Source: Malus domestica
Taxonomy: Eukaryota; Streptophyta; Magnoliopsida; Rosales; Rosaceae
Length of the DNA: 64,000 nt
Assembly (NCBI RefSeq): GCF_042453785.1
Contig: NC_091666.1
Span: 23,828,501 to 23,892,500 of the forward strand
Reading direction: 5' to 3'
Part shown: positions 48,730 to 60,056 of the stretch, in pieces
How the letters are laid out: every line of letters begins with the position of its first letter
How positions within the stretch are numbered: the first letter of the stretch is position 1
Position numbers and translations under genes: made by a program
Notes under the pieces: generated by a model
What the model saw: only the letters and a program-made list of their open reading frames with translations
Told to the model about the DNA's origin: nothing
The model's database searches: none

Positions 48730-49611
48730 TGTCACATCCCGATCCGGGCTCTATCACATCTTGGTCTCGACTCCACCGTAGCACAATATTGTTCGTTTTG
48801 GGCCCTGACCACGTTTTCACGGTTTTGTTTCTGGGAAATCACACGAGAACTTCACAGTGGATCACCCATCCTGGAATTGCTCTCGCGCGAACTCGCTTAA
48901 CCATCCTGGGATTGCTCTCGCACGAACTCGCTTAACTTCGGAGTTCCGATGGAACCCGAAACCAGTGAGCTCCCAAAAGGCCTCATACTATATGAGGTTG
49001 GCATGTACATATAAGGCACATCACCCCCCTCTCCATTGGTCGATATGGGATATTACAATCCACCCTGCTCTCGCGCGAACTCACTTAACCATCTTGGGAT
49101 TGCTCTCGCGCGAACTTGCTTAACTTCGGAGTTCCGATGGAACCCGAAACCAGTGAGCTCCCAAAAGGCCTCATACTATATGAGGTTGGCATGTACATAT
49201 AAGGCACATCACCCCCTCTCCATTGGTCGATATGGGATATTACAATCCACCCTCCTTAGGGGCTCGACATCCTCTTCGGTACACTCGCACCACACAACAA
49301 AGTGGCTCTGATACCATTTTGTCACATCCCAACCGGGACTCCACCACATCCCAGGCTCGACTCCACCGTAGCACTATATTGTCCGCTTTGGGCCCCAACC
49401 ACGCCCTCACGGTTTTGTTTCTAGGAACTCACAAGATAACTTCCCAGTGGGTCATCCATCCTGGGATTGCTCTCGCACGAACTCGCTTAACTTTGGAGTT
49501 CGGATAGAACCCGAAGCCAGTGAGCTCCCAAAAAGCCTCGTGCTATATGAGGTGGGCATGTACATATAAGGCACATCACCCCCTCTCTGTTGGTCGATGT
49601 GGGATGTTACA
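48730..49611 (-). mobile_element. complete Cassandra TRIM element with 5S-rRNA-like LTRs
   Basis: Read on the minus strand: 5' LTR 49320-49611 (292 bases, TGTAACATCCC...GTGACA), internal region 49245-49319 with primer-binding site TGGTATCAGAGCC directly after the LTR, then 3' LTR 48730-49244. The 3' LTR is 515 bases because a segment of about 188 bases (48879-49066 and 49067-49244) is repeated in tandem, plus a shorter duplication of about 36 bases. The 5S-like domain is present in each LTR. The flanks GTTTC and ATTTC are an almost matching 5-base duplication. It encodes no protein, which is normal for Cassandra. Confidence 0.88.
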
Positions 49612-51427
49612 ATTTCAATCTATCTGGTCTTTGTTGTTGGAGTCATCTTTCCATCGTTTTTGCAAATTTGGATGACTGAATCTCTATTTTTTCGCGATAC
49701 TTTGCCAGTGGTAGCTCAAGTAAGGTTGTAGGGTTTCTCTGTTTCTTTGGGGGTTCCATATCATCTTTGTGCTTTCCATGTAATTGGACCTGTTCTTTGG
49801 TAATTATGGTTTGCTGGTAATAAATTCACCTTTTGGACAAAAAAAATTAAAAAGAAATACAGTCTTCCAATTTGTAGCGATCTGCTCCAAATATCCATGA
49901 CAAAAATCATAGTCTTGAACGTGAAGTAGTGGGTAAGAATTGAATATGTTAAAAATTACCAATAATAATTGATATGATTCGATGATAATTAACAAGTGAC
50001 TAAGATAAAGTTTTCTTTAATGACCGATTCTTGTAATATAATGTTTAATAAAGCATTTTATTCAATAAAAAATAACCACCTCGATCTCGTGACAATCAAA
50101 CATTCTGGAGGGTCAACTTCAGCCCACCCCTTTGGACTCTGGAATTTGGATTATCAACTATCAAGATTATTCAAGCCAATTCAATCGTTTCTGTCACGTT
50201 TTGGAGTCAATATTTATGCGTTTTCAGAGCAGAGAGTAGAGAGCCAGTCAATATTTCATGAATTAAGGGCCAAAAAATTCTTAACTAACCATTTTTTTAT
50301 TTCAGTTGTTGTTACAGTAACGTTAACGTTACCGACTAAAAAAAAGTAAGGAAACGAATAGAGAAAGTGGAAAAAATGGGGAGAGAAAAGCAGCCCTTTT
50401 GAGATGCAGATTGCCTAACTAGCAACCACCCGTTACGTTTTTCTTGTCAATCTTTTATTACAAGCAATTCATTAATGGGAGAACGACTTTTTCTAACTCA
50501 GTCACAAACGTTTTTTTTGTCAATCTTTTATTACAAGCAATCCATTAATGGGAGAACGACTTTTTCTGACTCAATCACAAGATGAGCGACACACATATAC
50601 TTTTTTATGCACAACCAGTAATAGGTCTTCTTCGTAAATGTGTTAGGACTTGGTCATATGAAAGAATTGTCGAACTAAATCAAGTGAGGAGATGGATACA
50701 AACACTTGTTTATACACAACTGGTAATAGATAGTCGTCTTCATTGATTGTGTTGCATACCTAGGTCATACGAAAGAATTGTCGTGAAACCATAGATATAT
50801 TTTCCGTTTACACAGGCCCGCGGTAAGTTCCACATAATCTAGCGTCCCTAATAACCATCATCAGTAGTCCCTGACGCGTCGATAATAGTGCCAGATAGTC
50901 GACTTCCAAGGCGCCGGTGAACGGAGGTCACAACTATAACGGTCTCTAACCATATATATTGATCTTGTTCACAAAAAGAAGGCGGCTTAAGGATTAAACA
51001 ATGCAGCAACACAAGTATTTTGATAATCCAAGTTCTTTGCATCCGCCATATATTATCGTAATCTTAGACACCTCATATTCCATAATAAATATTCGGTTCT
51101 CATCATCTGTACTTATACATTACAAAAGACAAGAAGAACAAAAAAGCCAAAAGCATAACATTATATATGGGCTTTCTTGCAAACATAGGATTATACATGT
51201 TTATATATTATACACTACCTATATATATATATATATATATACCTATATATATATATATTCACCGTCTTCTGATTGATTCTTCTCATACTCTTCTCAGATT
51301 CTCGACGCACCATATAGATATATATATATGTGTATATATATGTAATTGGTGCCAAGTAAGCCCTATGTTCTCTCTCTTCACTAATTAGTATCTTGTATGT
51401 TCTGTACGGCCTCTATTTTGTTGCTAT
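49612..51427. other. intergenic stretch downstream of the DCD gene
   Basis: Contains a direct tandem duplication (50436-50580), a second degenerate direct repeat around 50585-50810 (AACCAGTAATAG, GGTCATATGAAAGAATTGTCG) and TA microsatellites (51215-51261, 51315-51345) in the likely 3' UTR of the minus-strand gene. I see no coding gene. Confidence 0.55.
50436..50580. repeat. 74-base tandem duplication
   Basis: Two nearly identical direct units with period 74, each containing TGTCAATCTTTTATTACAAG and GGGAGAACGACTTTTTCT. Non-coding. Confidence 0.88.
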
Positions 51428-53504
51428 TCAAGGGTTTTGGTCTGCAAATATATCTAACAGAGACAGTGCCTGCAAAATTGTACAAACATTCATTAATACA
51501 TAGAACTACCTGTATAATCCGACGACAGTAAATGTGCAGCATTCTACAGTCGGACGAAGTGTTACTAATCCAGACACGTGTACAAAAGTGCAAAACGTAA
51601 AATTTGTTGTCATGAATTAGTAACACCAGTGCTATGATCACACTAATGTGCCAAGAGCGTAGTGAGCTTTGGTCATGTGGGCATTACCTCAGGTACGCTA
51701 AGCTCAAGTCGGAATTTAGGGCCATCGTAGTGGTGAAGAATTGGCCTGAATGAGTCCTCTTCAAGTGGCTCACAGACTTTACGAGTAAAAACTCGAACCT
51801 GAGCCGGGAAACGTGACTCGCCGGGACACTTCTTGTCCTCCCAGGCCGATGGATCAAAGTTGGTACCTCCAAAACTTGCAGCCTAAGCATTCACACACAA
51901 GAAAGGTTGTTAGGTTTTAGAAATATTAGGTAAACTACCAGTTGGTATTTTTTCCAAATAAACAATACCCTCTAGAAGTTTGGCCAAAAGTTGAATAGAA
52001 CAAGTAAATTCCACTCCTACTACTTCAAAAATAAAATATAATAATATAAAGTCTAATGGACAGATCAAGATGGGGAGGAACACAAACCTCAAAAATTCCA
52101 TGGAGTTGATGGGTAGAGTAGTTGTAGAGGAAAAGGGGCAACCCCGGAGTTATCGCCCTCACTGAATCACGATAACGTGGAGGCAAACCTGCAAAATCAC
52201 AATATTTAATATCAATTAATCAAATTAACAACTCAATCCTACCAACAAAACTAAAAACAAATGCAGACGAAGATTTATCATGGTAAAAGATAATAATACC
52301 TATGCAGTTTAGTACGAGTTTAATTTTCATCGAGTCGTTCCTCTTAATTTTTAGGAATTTAACCCAGTCCACATACATAAGTGCTTAAAAAAAACCCTTT
52401 CAAGCCCCAAAAAAAACTTTATTTTTATTTTTATTTTTATCACTTAATTCTTCAAGTATTTCTCACTACTGAGATATGTTCCGACTAACTGATAATCTAA
52501 ACCATCCTAATTTATAAAAAACATTCGACCTATGTGCAAAATATGGTCAGCTGTCCTGGCTAACCCTAGCTAACACCAATTTTTGGATACAAACCCTAAC
52601 TAATAATAATTTAGAAAATAAAAAAATACTGAGAGAAATAATAAAAGAACATTAAATATTTGTTATGCTACAAAGAAAAATTAATTGGAAGAAAAAAATG
52701 ATGGAAGGGCATACCGAAAAGCTGCCTCTTGAGATTCTCTTGCATGGTATCATTGTTGCAGACAAAGATATATCCACCAATGGTTTCATTTCTCGGCAGA
52801 GACTCGGCCGGCGGAAGCGTCTTAAACCTCTTATCCACGCTACTCTTTCCATCCTTGTTATTATCATCGCCGCCGCTGCCGGATTTCTTCTTGCCGGGAT
52901 TGCTGTTATTGTTGTTCTTCTTCCCAATTTTCCCCCCATGCATCTGATCATCCTCGTGAGCCTTGTTCTTGTAAGGCTTCAAGTTCATAGCGTTGTTGTT
53001 GTTGTTGTTGTTATTGTTGTGAATTGCAGGCTTGGAGTAAATCCCCTTGTTGAAACCGCCATTGAGACCAACGGTGGTATTCTGCGACACGGCGGCGCCG
53101 CCGAGTTTCCACCCGTCGTTAAAACCGTTGTTGAAGTCCGAAGCTTTTGGCTTGAAGCTGTTCCACCTGTTGTCGTTGAATCCACTGTTCAATTCGGAAG
53201 CTTTCGGCTTGAAGCTGTTCCAGCCGTCGTTGGAACTGCCGTTCGCGTCGGAAAACGCGGCTTTCGGCTTCAGATTATCGACCCACGAGTCGTTGAACCC
53301 GTTGAAATCGGACCCCTTCGGGGTCAAATTAACGATCGGACTCACTTCGCCACCGACCTTTATATCGAAATTCCTCCTCTCATCGGGCCTCTTGCTGTAC
53401 GAATTGCTCCAAATCGAATCGTTGATGTTCAGATTTGCGAAATTGGAACCTTGAACTCGAAGCTGGTCGCTGAACTGCCAAAACGACTGGTTGTTGTTCT
53501 CCAT
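51428..53504 (-). CDS. DCD-domain asparagine-rich protein (NRP/B2 type)
   Basis: Four exons on the minus strand: 52715-53504, 52088-52188, 51688-51882 and 51428-51469, giving 375 residues. The start MENNNQSF is the first ATG of the family-like N-terminus; an upstream in-frame extension is 5' UTR. Residues 60-175 contain repeated NGFND/GFNDGWNSFKPKA-type units, and residues 175-220 are N-rich (a run of nine N, from AAC/AAT codons) with K/G-rich stretches. The DCD (development and cell death) domain covers about 238-372: ETIGGYIFVCNNDTMQENL, LPPRYRDSVRAI, GLPLFLYNYSTHQLHGIFEA, CPGESRFPAQVRV and the end VPEALSLLDIFADQNP. Known: NRP proteins mediate ER-stress and osmotic-stress cell-death signalling in plants. 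The last coding exon, only 42 bases, was found by the conserved tail. Confidence 0.92.
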
Positions 53505-54340
53505 TTTTGTATCAATATTCGATTGAAAAACTACAAATCGCGATCTGGGTTTTTGAGAGAACTGAAAAATATGATCTGGACTTCTGAAAGATTTGTATTT
53601 TATGCAGAGTGCGTGGAGAATCAGAAGACTGAGTAGATAGAACAACAGAGAAAAAAACAGGGGAGGTGAGAAACTATGAGAGGAGAAGTGAGGAGTGGAT
53701 GGTTAAATAAAGGGGATAATTCATTTACTATTTGGATCGTGAGAGGAGGAAATTTCTGGGAAAGGGACAAAAGGGGTTTGAAGATTGCTAAGATTGCGTG
53801 TTCATTTGTCAAAAGGAAGAAATATACAAAGTTTTTTTTTTTTTTGTTAACTTTTTTGGAGGGAAATTGGAAGAAAATACTAAAAAAAAAATATTTTTTC
53901 TTGAGATTATTAAGTTTGAGCTAAAAAGGAGGGATGGATGATGATGTGATGACAGCATAAACGCGTCGAGACGTGGGAGGTGAGGTGGCAGATGGAGAAG
54001 AGGAGAGAGAAAGTGAGGAGTGAGAGAGAAGAGGAGAGAGAGGGGTAGTTGTTTGAGAGTGGAGGGGGTCGGATTTGGTGGCGGTTTCTAGAAGGTGTAG
54101 GAGGTTCGGTGGAGGTTGGGGAGGGTTCACACTTATGAAGTTGTAATTTTTGCTTAGGAGCTAAGACTTGTCAAAAGGGAAAATAGACAAGTATGTATGT
54201 GACTTGGCCAAGGGGCTTACACGTCTAAGTCAAGTCTCTACGCGTGAAGGGTTTCAATTTGAGCTAATGTATGGTGCATTGTCATCCCACACCATATTCT
54301 TACTATGTGTATTATATACTTATTTTGAATTTTTTTATAG
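53505..54340. other. 5' flank of the DCD gene
   Basis: Holds its 5' UTR and promoter, with a GA/TC-rich region (53985-54120) on the far side. No convincing gene. Confidence 0.5.
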
Positions 54341-54746
54341 AAGTAAATTGTAGAAATGATCTCTTAATTTTAATCAAATTAGAGCAATGGTCCCTTAACT
54401 AAAAATCCATTACCATTGGTTCCTCAACTTATTAAAATGTGAAGCTATAATCATTTTCATCAATTTCATCAAAATTTTGTCAAACTAAGTTATGTTGGAA
54501 TGACCATTTATACAATTAGGGTCCCTCAACTCATCAAATTGTGTAATTATGGTCATTTTCGTCAACTACGTCAAATTTTTTGTCAAAACGAGTTATGTTG
54601 GAATGATCATTGCTACAATTAGGTTAAAGGTAAGGGACAATTTCTCCAGTTGAATTAAAGTTGAGGGACTAATGGTAATGGATTTTTAGTTGAGGGACTA
54701 TTACTCCAATTGAGTTAAAGTTAAGGATCATAGATACAATTTACTC
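54341..54746. mobile_element. MITE with about 75-base TIRs
   Basis: Ends AAGTAAATTGTAGAAATGAT and, in complement, GAGTAAATTGTATCTATGAT continue as inverted repeats through CTAAAAATCCATTACCATT. The 9-base repeat TTTTTATAG flanks it (54332-54340 and 54749-54757). Internal near-repeats (AAGTTATGTTGGAATGA and CGAGTTATGTTGGAATGA) are present. No coding capacity. Probably Mutator-like by the 9-base duplication. Confidence 0.8.
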
Positions 54747-54757
54747 TTTTTTTATAG

Positions 54758-56675
54758 TATAGAATTGTCGACGTTTTTTAACGATTGGTTCTTTAGTCAA
54801 ATGTATAAAAATAAAAAGTCCAACGGTTTAAAAGTTCTGAACATATCTACTTGGAAGAACCTTCCAATTTTTATACTTCCCTAATGAATATTTATCGTTC
54901 ATTTACCATTCACCAAATTAAGAGCATCCACTTTACATATTAGAGGTTTAGTGATTTCAACATATTTTATTAAGAACAAATCCTACTACTTTTATGGTAA
55001 AACTGATTGCAAAAGAGAAAAAAACGACCTATTGAAGTTACTTTTCGGGGAGATTCATTTGATATTAAAAAACTGCTCAGCAACAATCCAACAACTCAAG
55101 TATTCTTCGTTTTGAGAGGAAAAAAAAATAATGAAAATAACTTGAAAATTTTGAGTTTTAACGATAAGAATAAAATAAAGAATAAAATGAATAGTATCAT
55201 GATTAACTTTTTAGTGTAAAAATATGATTTTTCATTAAAATGTACAGTATCAAAAACTTTTCGTTAAAGTTTTAACAAAAAGAAATAAAATGGAAAGAGA
55301 GGAGAATCGAGATGAGACCGTGTGGGCCTGGATTGTGGGTCTTGTGACCCAGATTAGGGTCATGATTCTGTCTAAAGCTAATTAGTGAAAAGGGCCACTA
55401 CTCCACAATTACTAAGTCGGTCAGCCTTCTTTTAAAAAAGAAAATTAATTAATTTTAAATGAAAAAAAGATTTTTTTTTTTTTAAATAAAGGGAGGATCG
55501 TAAATATGTGTCCAAATTGGCAAATAATTAAACTCAAATTAGGTGACATTAGTATAACAACATTCACCCAGAATATGTATAGTTTGATGGGCATACGAAG
55601 TCCGGTGATCCTCGTCAGTCATCACTTCACACGAGCCTATGATTAGCAACCGAATATTCTTGCGTTATTTTTTTTTTCTAACATTTCTTGCTTGATAAAA
55701 TGTCTTAAACTTTAGTTTATACACACACAATATATTTTTTTATAAAAATTAATAGATAAAATTTTGTCGACCATGTAACATCTAACATCCTACTTTTTCA
55801 AGCTTCAAATTATTAATATCATGAAATTTTTTTGTATAGAATGCCCGTTCTTTATTAATAAATGTACGCACAATTGATGTTGTATTAGTATTTCAATGTG
55901 CATGTATGCATAATAAGTTGATATGTTTTGTTGGCTACTAATGATGATATGGATACATTGTCGATGACACATTCAGAGTCCGTCATTCTTTAAAAAACGA
56001 CTTCAGTCAATAGTCAAACTTTAATTTATAAAGCCCATAGATCATGGTTTTTCCTAAGTTATCTCTAATACAAACATAAATAAGATTTGGGATAAAAAGA
56101 ATTAGGTTTCTTCTCTTTAATAGGTCCCCACTCACAAATTAATCATAATTAGGATAGCAACTTACATAAAAGGAATTCGCTGCCACAATGAATGGCGTCC
56201 TGATCCAATAAGGTATTGTTATGTGAATAAAAGTCACATATAACAATACATTATTGAACTAGGAACGTCACATAACAATAAATTTGTATTTCAATAAATC
56301 GTTTTCGTATTTAGGGTTAAAATTTTGAGCTTGGAGATGGCCTTATGTTTTTTAACCTATAAATATGGAGACCTACGCAATGACCCACCAATAAGATTGC
56401 ATATGGTGATGTGTCCTTTCTTTTTGGTTGAAGTTTTGATGATGATGGTAACAGATGTTTTTATCAACTAAACTAAGAAGTCGGTAGATAGAAACAAAGT
56501 AGTGAAATAGTAGATCCAACCGCCAACAACATTCTGGCCCTTAATTTTGGTCCAAAATCTGCATATGTGGAAAAAACATGGGTCCAGTGATATTTTTATT
56601 TGGATATGCATTAGACCGGGCTCGGCTCAGTGAAGTCGACCTAGGGTCCGCTCGAAAAGAAAAAAAAGTAAAAAG
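54758..56675. other. AT-rich intergenic stretch
   Basis: Apart from one dispersed repeat copy (55120-55279) I see no gene or bounded element. Confidence 0.5.
55120..55279 (+). repeat. dispersed short repeat family, copy 3
   Basis: Same block order as the copy at 14831-14986: AATGAAAATAACTTGAAAA, GAGTTTTAACGATAAG, AATAGTATCATGATTAACTT, TTTAGTGTAAAAATATG and TTTTCGTTAAAGTTTTAAC. Non-coding and more diverged. Confidence 0.7.
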
Positions 56676-58328
56676 TAAATTACACAAAAATACTTTTTAA
56701 TTATAGGTAGCATCACAATCTCATTAATTATGTTTTAAACATAACAATGTTATACATTTTCTTATGAATTTATCGTATTGTCAAACCTTTGTTAAATATT
56801 TTGTTAATTTGATTTTTAATGATAGGCGCGGGACCCACACTCCTCTCAACTGAATTAAAATTTGATTAAATATTAATAATTTAATAATTCTTTTTCTTCT
56901 TTTTCTCTTGTAAAAGATAAATTTCTCATTGTGACGGAAACATAATGGTATACTATATGTATTTATATAAGTAGTGAGAAATTTTATTTTTTAAGTTATT
57001 AACATTTTAATACATATATTTCATTATTTATATAGTAACACGTGGTGTACCATGTACCGTGTGCCGTTCACACTGAGATTTTGTCCACCGATTCCCCCGT
57101 GGCGGCAACAAAGAGTCCCAAAGCATCTTCATTTCCCTTCAATTCCCCTTGTCTTTTCCTCTCAAGGAAAACGAAGAAAAAAACAAAGGATCGGGAAATG
57201 CCCAACCCGCCACTGCTTCTCCACACGTCCATCGACAGTACGCAATCAAACAACCCAACCCTTAATAGGGGGCGTTGTTTTGAAGCCGACTGCCCAACAC
57301 CCTCTTCTCTGCCGACAGCAACAAAGGGACCACCGCCTAGCTCTCTCTCATTCTCGCCGCCACTCTGCATTGCCCTTCCTAAGCCATCGCAACTTCCTCC
57401 TCCAAAGGATCGCTGCTTCTCTGAGCTAATCCACCATGGGTCTCTAACAAGCGGGGAAGAAACTCCGAGGGAAGCCGGAGAAATCGTCGCCGTCAATGGC
57501 TGCTCCGGCGTCCACCACATCGCCTCTCCTTGCATCGTCGATCAAATCCACGACCCCGAGAAGGCACTTCTAAACTCAGCGATCAAAAGAACGCTAAAGG
57601 GGTTCAGCCGTGTGGAGCTGACGTCGTCCATCACTCCCTGTCGTCGTCTTCGTCCAACAGTCCCCAGAAGCCCGATACCCCCTTCAACCCTTCCCCAACT
57701 ACTTATTAGATTTTGATTAAAGGGTTGGTCATTGGTGAATACCAACGATTGGGGTTCGAATCTTTGGTGGCTGAGTTCTTTTTGTTTGGACGGTGGGGAG
57801 GAAGACGATCTGGGCTCGCTCTAGCGGCGGCGTGATGATCTGAGTGGCTGAGAATCCATGGCTGGGTTTGGAATCGATAAGAGAGCTGCGGCTAAGGTTT
57901 GGGTTACTAAAATGAAATGTAGATATGAAGGCATGGCTAGGGTCTGAGATGGGGTGAATGAGAGGAGATGATGGCTGGATGAAGGTTCGGGAGAGTTAAG
58001 GAGCGGTGTTTTCTATGGAGTGTTACGAGGAGGCTGTGGGAGAGAGTTCTAAGGTGAGGTGAGCTGGGGTTGCCGAGGAATGAAGGAGAAGAAGAATAAT
58101 TTAATTTCTTGTTCATGTGGCACAAAAATGTGGGTCTCACATTTGACAAGTTATCACTTTTCATTTAAATTAACAGAAAATTTAACAGATGTGTATCATT
58201 TTACAAACTCATATGATGAGGTAAGATATTACGTTTAAAATATGAGGTATAACATTACAATATTTAAAATATAAGGTATGAGATTATAGTGCGATCTATA
58301 ATTGAGGTAGTTTTGTATAATTTATCTC
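56676..58328. mobile_element. 1.65-kb TIR element with GC-rich interior
   Basis: The left 170 or so bases and the complement of the right end align in order: TAAATTAyACAAAA, AATTATAG, AATCTCAT, TTTTAAA, AATGTTATAC, GTTAAAT, TGTTAATTT and GACCCACA. The interior (about 57050-58080) is much richer in G and C than its surroundings and has long open frames on both strands but no recognisable protein. No transposase. It looks like a non-autonomous TIR element, possibly one that captured genic sequence. The target duplication is masked by flanking A-runs. Confidence 0.6.
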
Positions 58329-58481
58329 AAAAAAAAAAAAGAAGGAATTAAGATATTACGTTTAAAATATGAGGTATAACATTACAATATTTAAAATATA
58401 AGGTATGAGATTATAGTGCGATCTATAATTGAGGTAGTTTTGTATAATTTATCTCAAAAAAAAGAAAAAGAAGGAATTAAG
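58224..58481 (+). repeat. 127-base tandem duplication at the element's right end
   Basis: Units 58224-58350 and 58351-58481 are almost identical (AGATATTACGTTTAAAATAT through AAGAAGGAATTA), differing mainly in the A-run. The copy duplicates the last part of the TIR element plus its flank. Confidence 0.9.
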
Positions 58482-58497
58482 CCAAAAGAAAAATATA

Positions 58498-58571
58498 TGG
58501 CTTCGCCCGGGTTCGAACCGGAGACCTTCAGTGTGTTAGACTGACGTGATAACCAACTACACCACGAAACC
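58498..58571 (-). tRNA. tRNA-Val (AAC)
   Basis: A 74-base minus-strand cloverleaf: acceptor arms GGTTTCG and CGAAGCC, discriminator A, A-box TGGTGTAGTTGG, T-arm GGTTCGAACCC, anticodon loop CTAACAC with anticodon AAC (58535-58537 on +). No intron. Confidence 0.97.
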
Positions 58572-60056
58572 GTTGGTACCAAGTTGCCTAATACTCGTAA
58601 TAACTGACATTGTTAGCAGAGAGGTCACTCCATCCGCCTGAGACAGTTTGCGCTTGTTGGTATTGTCCATGATAAATTGAGTAATTCATCCTTTTGTTTT
58701 AAAAAAATGGACGATTGGTGGCGAACTACGGGTTATCTACCCTTTCATAGAATATTATGTGACAAATGCAATGAAATAAGAAAGTAAAATATCAATGTCA
58801 CATTTCATATACATGTAGAATTTGTGTCTACGTGCAATCTCACCTGGGATCATTTTATAAGATCAATATATAATTAGTTATGACGCTTGCTGTAACAATA
58901 CTTTTCTTCTAATTAAAACCTTTAGTGACATATTTACTTATTAGGAGTAAGAAAATATGAGTATCATTTGTAATTTTCTGACAAATCTATCATTTACTAA
59001 CACACAAGAAATGAACAAATTAGTACATCTCATGTTGAAAATGTGTTCTATTCCACGTTGACAAAGTATCATTACCAAGGGGATATGTGGGAAACAAATT
59101 TCAAACAAGCATAGAAATACTAGGATGCTTGCAACCAAGAAGGAGAAGAACACATGTTTGACCTTGCCACACCAACGTGGTGTCAAGGGCTCTCTGATGT
59201 CTGAGTGTGACTTAGAGCTCAAGTTTCGTGGAACATTTACCTGTTATGGTTGGCTGTCAAATTCTTATATAGTGATAAGTCTAAACTTGAAAATGATTCG
59301 ATATGACACGCTTGTCGTCCTATAATTGGCTAAATTAGGACCCGTTATCCCATCCATTAAGTCATTTAGCCAATTGACGGTAGCAATCTTGAAACAAGCG
59401 TCATTAAGGGGTCATTTACTGAAGCCTCTTAATCACATTGGGATGTCATGGCCTATGATTGGCCACGATTACAAAAATTGTTCTCGTGTTACTGGTCATG
59501 CGAGATCATTCCTTATCCAGCTCTGATGGGCTTAATCCTCACGCCTTGCTACTTAGTAGGTTTTGAAGAAGATTTTGGGCTTTGGCAAACATTGAGCGGA
59601 AACAAATGACAAATGGACAATGTGCACAGCAATCAGCTAGCAGGCAACAAAACATCGTAATAAACTACCGCGGGAACAGGTAAGCATTGAAGAGCAAGGC
59701 ATCCAAAACCGCAACAACAATTCTTCGTTTTCTTAGGTATTTGCATTGAATAAGTTGAACCCCAAGTGGTTGTTTGTGGTAGCTAAGCTGCTGCGAAGAA
59801 ACAAAAATGAAACCAAAACCGAAAGCAATCCAAGGACTTCTAAAACTTGGTTCACTAAACCAATTCGATCGGTGGCGGATTTTCCAACCATATTATTTAA
59901 AGCCAAAACAAAACAAAACCCTCTCTTTGTTACCTCCTTCAAGTCTCTCTCTCTCCTCTTCCTCTCTCTCTCTCTGAGTTACCTTTTATCTATTAAACCC
60001 TCTTCTTGTTTTGGATAAATAGTTAGAGAGAGGAGGGAGGAGAGAGAGAAGAAATC
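58572..60056. other. upstream region of KAS I
   Basis: Mostly AT-rich without a gene. The last 120 bases form a CT-rich leader (tract at about 59942-59978) typical of a 5' UTR. Confidence 0.5.

Noticed and set aside
51215-51345. TA repeats as a possible regulatory or CRISPR-like array
   Set aside because: Simple TA microsatellites in a likely 3' UTR. No spacer-repeat structure occurs anywhere in the window.
52665-53636. Long plus-strand open frame of over 300 codons
   Set aside because: Exactly antisense to exon 1 of the DCD/N-rich gene, whose low-complexity codons leave the opposite strand open. No domain.
57042-57716. 224-codon open frame on the plus strand
   Set aside because: Starts with a non-family sequence, is S/P-rich, has an equally long frame on the other strand and lies within a TIR element. 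No recognisable protein.
59326-59526. 66-codon open frame upstream of KAS I
   Set aside because: No similarity, no codon structure and AT-rich context; regarded as chance.
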